Shown here: positions 58,452-64,000 of the stretch, piece after piece
Numbering within the stretch: the stretch's first letter is position 1
How the letters are laid out: every line of letters begins with the position of its first letter
Assembly (NCBI GenBank): GCA_947302435.1
Contig: CAMYVQ010000008.1
Location: 1-64,000 of the forward strand
Direction: 5' to 3'
Length of the DNA: 64,000 nucleotides
From: an uncultured Prevotella sp.
GTDB taxonomy: Bacteria > Bacteroidota > Bacteroidia > Bacteroidales > Bacteroidaceae
Made by a program: the position numbers and the translations under genes
The notes under the pieces: generated by a model
What the model was told of the DNA's origin: nothing
Seen by the model: the letters and a program-made list of their open reading frames with translations, nothing else
The model's database searches: none

Positions 58452-61252
58452 AAATCAAGTTTTTTCTTACGTGCTTCGTCGAGGCTTAGCAACTGTTGCT
58501 GTTCCTCGGCATATTGTTGACGCATCGTTGCGTAGGTATTCTTCAGTTCTTTTTCTATCTGCTTTTCGTCGTTCATCAGACGGGTAGCAGTCAGGGCGTT
58601 TTGGGAGGCATCCTTCATCCATACCACCGGGCCTTCATAGACAGGCGCAATCTTCAGGGCGACATGGAGCTCGCTGGTGGTGGCACCGCCGATCATGATA
58701 GGAATCTGAAGACCAGCCTCTCGCAGCTCTTTGGCTACATTGACCATCTCTTCAAGACTGGGAGTGATCAGACCCGACAAACCGATGATATCGACCTTTT
58801 CTTCGATGGCTTTTTTCACGATTTGTTCGGCAGGCACCATCACACCGAGGTCGACAATCTCATAGTTGTTGCAGGCCATGACGACAGAAACAATGTTCTT
58901 TCCTATGTCGTGAACGTCGCCTTTTACCGTGGCAAGCAGCACCTTACCAGCTTTGGTCGATCCAGCTTCGCGCTGTGCCTCAATGTGTGGCTGAAGGATG
59001 GCAACTGCCTGCTTCATGGTGCGGGCCGTCTTGACAACCTGGGGAAGGAACATCTTGCCTTCGCCAAAACGTCTGCCCACCTCGTTCATTCCGTCCATCA
59101 ACGGACCTTCGATGATATCGACGGCACGGGGATATTTGCGAAGGGCCTCTTCAAGGTCTTCTTGTAGTGATTCGCCAACCCCCTGAATCAATGCCTGTTG
59201 AAGGCGTTCTTCAACAGTCGTTTGGGGACTGTCACTTTTCTCTAATGATGAAATCTTTTCCGAATGGCTGCCTGCCGACTTCTGACGGGCATTCTCGTCT
59301 TGTAGCGAGACACTTAGCTCGACCAGTCTTTCAGAAGCATCGGCTCTTCGGTAAAGAATGGCATCTTCGATAACGTTGAGTTGAGAAAGTGGTATGTCAC
59401 CATATTGCACCTTGGTGGCCGGATTGACAATGCCGAAATCCATACCTGCATGAATGGCATGATAGAGGAAAACGGCATGCATGGCTTCGCGAATGTAGTT
59501 GTTTCCTCGGAAAGAGAACGACAGGTTGCTGACACCTCCACTGACATGCGAACCTGGCAGATTTTCCCGAATCCATCGGGTGGCACGTATGAAATCGAGG
59601 GCATAGCTGTCGTGTTCCTCAATACCAGTTGCGATGGCAAGAATATTAGGATCGAAGATGATGTTCTGGGGATGCATGCCAACCTCTTCAGTCAAGATAC
59701 GGTAGGCTCGTTGGGCAATGCTGATGCGTCGTTCGTAGGTCGTTGCCTGACCTTGTTCGTCAAAGCACATCACCACTACGGCAGCTCCATAGCGCATAAC
59801 ATCCCGTGCGTGACTTTTGAAGACTTCCTCTCCTTCCTTCAACGAGATACTGTTGACGATACTCTTGCCCTGAACACATTTCAAGGCAGCCACGATGACG
59901 TTCCAGTCGCTGGAGTCAATCATGATCGGTACGCGCGCAATGTCAGGCTCAGAGGCGATGAGATTCAAGAAATGTACCATCTCTTTCTGGGCATCAAGCA
60001 AGCCATCGTCCATATTGATGTCGATGACAAGTGCTCCGTCACTGACTTGATGGCGTGCAATACTCACAGCTTCGTCGTAGTTCTTCTCTTTGATGAGACG
60101 TAGGAATTTCCGTGAACCTGCCACGTTGCACCGTTCACCCACGTTGATGAAGGTAGAGAGAGGAGAGTGGAGAGTGGAGAGTGGAGAGAGGTTAGACTGA
60201 ACTTCCAGAACGTCAAGACCAGACAGCCAAAGTGCCTTCGGCCTCTCTGCCGGCACATGGGGAGTTTTCCATTTCCAAACTATTCTCTCTCCACTCTCCT
60301 CTCTCCACTCTCCTCTAACTAAATCAGCGTACTTTGCGATGAAATCGGGTGTTGTGCCACAACAGCCACCCACAATGTTCACAAGCCCTTCATCTATAAA
60401 CTCACCTATTTGCGGAGCCATCGTTTCAGGTGTCTCGTCGTATAGGCCCATTGAGTTTGGAAGGCCTGCATTGGGATAGGCACTTATATAATAAGGAGCG
60501 CGTCGAGCCAGTTCTTTGAGGAACGGTTTCATTTGTCTTGCACCAAAGGAGCAGTTCAGACCAATGGAGAAAATGGGGTACGAGTCTATCGTTGCTAAAA
60601 AGGCGTCAAGTGTCTGGCCGCTCAACGTTCTGCCAGCCAAATCACTAACGGTAACACTCAGCATGATGGGGAGCTCTTTTCCCATCCGTTTCATCGTGCT
60701 GAGAGCGGCATCGATAGCCACCTTGGCATTCAAGGAATCGAAGATTGTCTCAATCAGGATGGCATCGACACCTCCTTCAATGAGTCCTTCCATTTGTTCC
60801 GTATAGGCGGCAAACAATTGGTCGTAGGTGAGTTCGCGTGCAGCAGGGTTGCTGACATCGGGCGACATGGAACAAGTCTTGTTCGTAGGTCCTACGGAAC
60901 CGGCAACAAACCGTGGCTTCTCTGGTGTGGAATATTGATCGGCAACCTTTCGGGCAATGCGCGCACCCTGCAAGTTCATCTCTCTTGCCAAATCTTCTTT
61001 TTGGTAGTCACCTTGTGAGATGCGCTGGGCATTGAAGGTATTGGTAGTGATGATGTCGGCTCCAACTTTCAGGTATCGTTCGTGAATGTCACTGATAATG
61101 TCGGGACGTGTTAGGCAGAGCAGGTCGTTGTTCCCTTTCTGTCCTTGAAAATCAGCTTCAGTAAGCCCATATTGCTGAATGACAGTGCCCATGGCACCAT
61201 CGAGAATCAGTATCCGTTCTTTGACAATCTCGTTTAGTGTTGGTCTCATCAT
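58439..61252 (-). CDS. metH: Cobalamin-dependent methionine synthase, without the activation domain
   Basis: 937 residues, compared with about 1200 for the full enzyme. It transfers the methyl group from 5-methyltetrahydrofolate to homocysteine through cobalamin. The homocysteine domain has ILDGAMGTVIQ (start) and GGCCGTTPDFIA (zinc Cys pair, about residue 297); the folate domain begins FINVGERCNVAGSRKFLRLI; the B12 cap and B12-binding domains have TVKGDVHDIGKN (cobalt-ligating His, about residue 770) and GATTSELHVALKI. The usual AdoMet reactivation domain is missing after the cobalamin domain, so reactivation needs a separate protein. Two repeats (60155-60191 and 60285-60316) add residues on both sides of the conserved linker TPHVPAERPKALWLSGLDVLEV. 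Confidence 0.93.
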   Translation of the reverse strand: MMRPTLNEIVKERILILDGAMGTVIQQYGLTEADFQGQKGNNDLLCLTRPDIISDIHERYLKVGADIITTNTFNAQRISQGDYQKEDLAREMNLQGARIARKVADQYSTPEKPRFVAGSVGPTNKTCSMSPDVSNPAARELTYDQLFAAYTEQMEGLIEGGVDAILIETIFDSLNAKVAIDAALSTMKRMGKELPIMLSVTVSDLAGRTLSGQTLDAFLATIDSYPIFSIGLNCSFGARQMKPFLKELARRAPYYISAYPNAGLPNSMGLYDETPETMAPQIGEFIDEGLVNIVGGCCGTTPDFIAKYADLVRGEWREESGERIVWKWKTPHVPAERPKALWLSGLDVLEVQSNLSPLSTLHSPLSTFINVGERCNVAGSRKFLRLIKEKNYDEAVSIARHQVSDGALVIDINMDDGLLDAQKEMVHFLNLIASEPDIARVPIMIDSSDWNVIVAALKCVQGKSIVNSISLKEGEEVFKSHARDVMRYGAAVVVMCFDEQGQATTYERRISIAQRAYRILTEEVGMHPQNIIFDPNILAIATGIEEHDSYALDFIRATRWIRENLPGSHVSGGVSNLSFSFRGNNYIREAMHAVFLYHAIHAGMDFGIVNPATKVQYGDIPLSQLNVIEDAILYRRADASERLVELSVSLQDENARQKSAGSHSEKISSLEKSDSPQTTVEERLQQALIQGVGESLQEDLEEALRKYPRAVDIIEGPLMDGMNEVGRRFGEGKMFLPQVVKTARTMKQAVAILQPHIEAQREAGSTKAGKVLLATVKGDVHDIGKNIVSVVMACNNYEIVDLGVMVPAEQIVKKAIEEKVDIIGLSGLITPSLEEMVNVAKELREAGLQIPIMIGGATTSELHVALKIAPVYEGPVVWMKDASQNALTATRLMNDEKQIEKELKNTYATMRQQYAEEQQQLLSLDEARKKKLDLWKK
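60155..60191. repeat. Purine-rich 9-bp tandem (GAGAGTGGA) inside metH, copy 1
   Basis: GAGAGTGGA repeated about three times, bounded by GAGAGAGG. On the coding strand it encodes SNLSPLSTLHSPLST between LEVQ and FINVGERCN, where relatives have a short link. Confidence 0.75.
60285..60316. repeat. Purine-rich 9-bp tandem inside metH, copy 2 (inverted)
   Basis: Pyrimidine strand of the same repeat, inverted relative to copy 1 and separated from it by 93 bases. It encodes LVRGEWREESGERIV-type residues before WKWKTPHVPAE. In the metH mRNA the two copies could pair over about 20 to 30 bases. Confidence 0.75.
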
Positions 61253-61279
61253 CTATATTGACGGCACTTTCTGTCTTTT

Positions 61280-61762
61280 TTATTTGTAAATTTTCATTGC
61301 TCGGTCCATTTCCCTACGGTCTTCCTTCTCTTTCAGTGTCAGTCGCTTGTCGTATGATTTCTTTCCTTTGCATAAGGCAATGTCCATCTTGGCTCTTCCG
61401 TTTTCATCGAGGAATACTAATGTCGGAACAATCGTATAGCCCGTTTGCTTGGTGGCACTGGCAAGGCGCGAGATTTCCCTTCGGGTCAGCAATAGCTTGC
61501 GGTCGCGCTTCATCTCGTGATTGTTGTACGAACCGTAGAAATAAGGGCTGATACTCATGCCTTTGACCCAAAGTTCACCATTGATGATGGTGCAATAGGT
61601 GTCAACCAGACTGGCTTTGCCTGCACGGATGGATTTGATTTCCGTGCCTGTGAGCACGATGCCGGCTGTCAGTTCTTCAATGAAGAAATATTCAAAGGCA
61701 GCTTTCTTGTTTTTTATCTGTACTGGACTCTTCTTTCTGAGCAGCTCCTGTTCTTTGTTCAT
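61280..61762 (-). CDS. smpB: SsrA-binding protein SmpB
   Basis: 160 residues, standard length. It binds tmRNA and is needed to rescue stalled ribosomes by trans-translation. The OB-fold family signatures are present: [77 protein letters not shown], and the basic tail [22 protein letters not shown]. It lies 27 bases before metH and 2 after the DMP19 gene stop on the same strand. No tmRNA gene is in the window. Confidence 0.96.
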   Translation of the reverse strand: MNKEQELLRKKSPVQIKNKKAAFEYFFIEELTAGIVLTGTEIKSIRAGKASLVDTYCTIINGELWVKGMSISPYFYGSYNNHEMKRDRKLLLTRREISRLASATKQTGYTIVPTLVFLDENGRAKMDIALCKGKKSYDKRLTLKEKEDRREMDRAMKIYK

Positions 61763-61764
61763 GG

Positions 61765-62274
61765 CTAAAGCGCAATTTTTGCAAAATTCTCAATATGTTC
61801 ATCGATGTAGCGGGCAATCTGCTCTGTCCACTCCTCTTCGTTCTCCACGAATTTGTCATCCATATCGTCGAATTCGGGATATTGCTCGAAAAGAGCCATG
61901 AACTCCTCATCGGTGCAGTCCTTTTCAATCTCTGCACCATATTTAACATAGAGGGTGTGGGCATCGTAGATCATTTTGGAAAGCTCGCGCATGCCCCACA
62001 GCTTATTAAGGGCTTTGGCAAACGGATTCTTGAAGATAAAGGGTCCGTAGCCGTTGTGGATGAGCTGCACGAAGCCACCGTCCATGATCTCCTCATGGAG
62101 CGTGTCCCAGGCCAGCAGCGTAATCTGGTCGTTGTTCAGTTCGCCCATGTTCTCGGCTGTCAGCTCGCCTCCGATGGATTGGCGAATGGCATCGATGAAC
62201 ACTTTCACGAAAGCATCCATTCCTTCGCCGGCTGCTTTGCGCAGAGCATCATCGCTCACGAATATATCTTTCAT
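61765..62274 (-). CDS. DMP19 family protein (DUF4375)
   Basis: 169 residues, soluble, helical and acidic. The central segment [33 protein letters not shown] is the signature of the DMP19/DUF4375 domain, one member of which (from Neisseria) acts as a DNA mimic against a transcription regulator. The strongly acidic C-terminal half ([33 protein letters not shown]) fits such a fold. Whether it is a DNA mimic here is unknown. It is the first gene of the smpB-metH-HAD-GHL10 run, with a promoter upstream. Confidence 0.85.
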   Translation of the reverse strand: MKDIFVSDDALRKAAGEGMDAFVKVFIDAIRQSIGGELTAENMGELNNDQITLLAWDTLHEEIMDGGFVQLIHNGYGPFIFKNPFAKALNKLWGMRELSKMIYDAHTLYVKYGAEIEKDCTDEEFMALFEQYPEFDDMDDKFVENEEEWTEQIARYIDEHIENFAKIAL

Positions 62275-62309
62275 TTCTCTGTAGAAGCTTTCAATATTGA
62301 ATTATCATG

Positions 62310-62340
62310 CAAAATTACTATTTTTTATCTGAATGACAAA
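62310..62340 (-). promoter_or_regulatory. Promoter of the DMP19-smpB-metH run
   Basis: On the minus strand TTTG (62337-62340) and TAATTTTG (62310-62317) are 19 bases apart, 36 bases before the start codon. The remaining stretch 62341-62451 shows no gene. Confidence 0.55.
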
Positions 62341-62451
62341 ATATTGTCGGATTTTTAGGCTGTTTTCGCCTTTTTAATAAGATTTAAGGGGAAAAACTTG
62401 TTATTCTTAGTTTGTTTTCCGATATTTGCTTTCAAATTTAAGTTGTTAAAT

Positions 62452-62652
62452 ATGAACAAGAAAAAATTAAATCGTATAAAACTAGTTCTTGTAGAAAAAG
62501 ATAAAACGGGAGTCTGGTTGGCTGGACAGTTGGGAGTGACTGCTGTGACAGTATCAAAGTGGTGCAGTAATATCACACAGCCAACATTGCCAACACTTGA
62601 TAAAATAGCGGAACTATTGGAGTGCGAGTTAAGAGATTTGATAATTGAATAA
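62452..62652 (+). CDS. XRE-type helix-turn-helix regulator of the restriction-modification locus
   Basis: 66 residues, almost all of it one HTH domain: LNRIKLVLVEKDKTGVWLAGQLGVTAVTVSKWCSN, followed by PTLPTLDKIAELLECELRDLI. It resembles the small controller-type or Cro/C1 regulators found before restriction-modification genes. The start at 62452 was preferred to 62398, which would add 18 hydrophobic residues unlike the family. The hsdM gene begins 10 bases after its stop, so the two are probably co-transcribed and the regulator controls the system's expression. Confidence 0.88.
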   Translation: MNKKKLNRIKLVLVEKDKTGVWLAGQLGVTAVTVSKWCSNITQPTLPTLDKIAELLECELRDLIIE

Positions 62653-62662
62653 TACTATCCAA

Positions 62663-64000
62663 ATGAATCAATCACAATACAACCAATTATTTTCTTTCAT
62701 TTGGAACATTGCCAACGATGTGTTGGTACATGCATTCGAGAAAGGGGATTACAAGAAGATCATACTTCCGTTCATGGTGCTTCGTCGCATCGACGTACTC
62801 CTTGAACCAACGAAAGCTGCCGTGCTCCAGAAGAAGGAGTTTTGCGACAGCCATAATCTCGTTGATTATACTCCATTCCTCACTCAGGTGACAGGTTATC
62901 CGTTCTACAACACTTCTGCGTTTACGATGAAGACTCTAAAGAATGAGATAGACCCACAACGCTTGAAGATGAATATCATTGAGTACTTCAATGGGTTCTC
63001 TCAGGACGTGCAGGACATCATCGACAAGTTCAAACTCCGTCAGCAAGTGGACAACCTCACAGAGGCAGGTCGCCTTGGTTCGCTCTTGGAGAAGTTCACC
63101 GATGAGAATATCAACCTCTCGGTGAAGCCTGTCATGGAGGAAGTGACAGAGAAGGATGGAACAAAGAAGATGGTTGAGCGTCTGCCAGGACTCGACAACC
63201 ACACTATGGGAACCATCTTTGAAGAGTTGCTCCGTAAGTTCAATGAGGAAAACAATGTGACTGAAGCTGGTGAACACTTCACACCTCGTGACTATGTTCG
63301 TCTGCTCGGACAGTTGGCAATAGAGCCTATCAAGGACAAACTTTCCGATAATACCTACACCATCTATGATGGCGCATGTGGTACTGGCGGTATCTTGACG
63401 ATTGCCCAAGAAGAGATAGAGCGCATTGCCAAGGAAACGGGCAAACGTGTCCGTACAAGTATCTTCGGTCAGGAATTGCAGCCAGATACTTATGCTACTT
63501 GCAAGGCAGACTTGATGATTTCAGGCAACATCAATAAGTTTACTTACCGTCTCGGTACTGTTGACCATCAGTATATTGCCTTTGGTTCAACTATCAGTCA
63601 GGATGGTCATGCTGGCGAGAAGTTCGACTTCTGCATCTCGAATCCCCCATTCGGCACTCCTTGGAAGGAAGACTTGAAGAATTGGGGTGTTGGCGACAAG
63701 AAGGAGGTGACGGATCCACGCTTCTTCGATGGAGTGACAAGTTTCATTCCCGACATTGGCGATTGCCAGATGCTCTTCCTTGCCAACAATGTAAGCCGAA
63801 TGAAGGACACTCCACTCGGAACACGCATTGTTGAAGTACATAATGGAAGTTCTCTTTTTACGGGAAAAGCAGGAGGAGGTGAAAGTAACCTTAGAAAGTA
63901 CATTATTGAGAATGACCTTCTTGAGGCCATAATCCAAATGCCTGATAATGATTTCTATAACACAAAAATTGCTACATACATTTGGATTGTTACAAATCGG
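62663..64000 (+). CDS. hsdM: Type I restriction-modification DNA methyltransferase subunit HsdM (partial, runs off window)
   Basis: 446 codons are present up to the window edge with no stop. It is the N6-adenine methyltransferase subunit that, with HsdS, modifies host DNA and, with HsdR, supports restriction. Visible parts are the helical N-terminal domain (SQYNQLFSFIWNIANDVLVHAFEKGDYKKIILPFMVLRRI split), motif I YDGACGTGGILTIAQEE (about residue 230), and the catalytic NPPF motif in ISNPPFGTPW (about residue 321). The protein continues beyond 64000, so HsdS and HsdR should follow there. The start ATG at 62663 follows the regulator by 10 bases. Confidence 0.93.
   Translation, partial: MNQSQYNQLFSFIWNIANDVLVHAFEKGDYKKIILPFMVLRRIDVLLEPTKAAVLQKKEFCDSHNLVDYTPFLTQVTGYPFYNTSAFTMKTLKNEIDPQRLKMNIIEYFNGFSQDVQDIIDKFKLRQQVDNLTEAGRLGSLLEKFTDENINLSVKPVMEEVTEKDGTKKMVERLPGLDNHTMGTIFEELLRKFNEENNVTEAGEHFTPRDYVRLLGQLAIEPIKDKLSDNTYTIYDGACGTGGILTIAQEEIERIAKETGKRVRTSIFGQELQPDTYATCKADLMISGNINKFTYRLGTVDHQYIAFGSTISQDGHAGEKFDFCISNPPFGTPWKEDLKNWGVGDKKEVTDPRFFDGVTSFIPDIGDCQMLFLANNVSRMKDTPLGTRIVEVHNGSSLFTGKAGGGESNLRKYIIENDLLEAIIQMPDNDFYNTKIATYIWIVTNR

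Noticed and set aside
60155..60316. A MITE-like element of about 160 bp with terminal inverted repeats in metH.
   Set aside because: The interior encodes the native MetH linker (PHVPAERPKALWLSGL), so only the two flanking tandems are foreign; it is not one mobile unit.
61253..61279. A cobalamin riboswitch before metH.
   Set aside because: Only 27 bases separate smpB and metH, too few for a riboswitch, and none of its conserved box is visible upstream of the operon.

Overview
The window looks like chromosomal DNA of a gut-type Bacteroidota, most likely the Prevotella/Segatella/Xylanibacter group. The grounds are promoters of the TTTG-19/20-TAnnTTTG type, a Bacteroides-type serine palmitoyltransferase, a Nudix-type arabinose regulator (AraR), a type IX secretion plug protein, DUF5687/LruC-type families and lipoproteins with SusD-like signal peptides. 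Most is core genome; there is no phage or insertion sequence with a transposase.

Layout. 1-8.4 kb: tRNA-Asp, a secreted protein of unknown role, an iron-sulfur flavoprotein, a LruC-domain lipoprotein, a decayed cytochrome c maturation gene, a GH2 beta-galactosidase, truA and an EamA transporter. 8.5-21.5 kb: an L-arabinose catabolic locus (mutarotase, sodium/sugar symporter, AraR, AraD, AraA, and AraB further on). A four-gene opposite-strand block of Cache-domain membrane sensors plus a broken outer-membrane protein gene separates AraA from AraB. 21.5-30.4 kb: a small sigma-70 factor, a Rid-like protein, gpsA, lysS, an M3 peptidase, a dCMP deaminase and an S41 protease. 30.4-35.1 kb: two divergent GH127 beta-L-arabinofuranosidases, which would release the arabinose consumed by the locus above. 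35-41.5 kb: kdsB, a MORN-repeat protein, YhcH/YiaL, glycogen branching enzyme, a membrane protein and trmD. 41.6-44.6 kb: tRNA-Cys, a tiny FeoB-associated-type protein, a DAGK-fold lipid kinase divergent from serine palmitoyltransferase, and tRNA-Pro. 44.6-62.3 kb: a membrane one-component regulator, T9SS plug protein, tilS, rlmI, an exonuclease, ftsK, a LolA-like protein, DUF5687, GHL10, HAD, metH, smpB and DMP19. 62.4-64 kb: start of a type I restriction-modification locus (HTH regulator, then hsdM cut by the window end).

Three things stand out. First, the Cache-sensor block next to araB: three tandem sensors whose kinase parts are absent, truncated, or lack the phospho-acceptor histidine (Tyr instead), so it does not look like an ordinary two-component system. 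Second, short repeats of several families sit in frame inside coding sequences: five in the GH2 gene, two in metH, and in the cytochrome gene remnant, with one 53-bp element present twice in inverted orientation at 52/53 identity. Third, the cytochrome c maturation ORF is a fusion of a ResB N-terminus with parts of CcsA; the WWD haem motif is deleted and the scars are filled by repeat elements.
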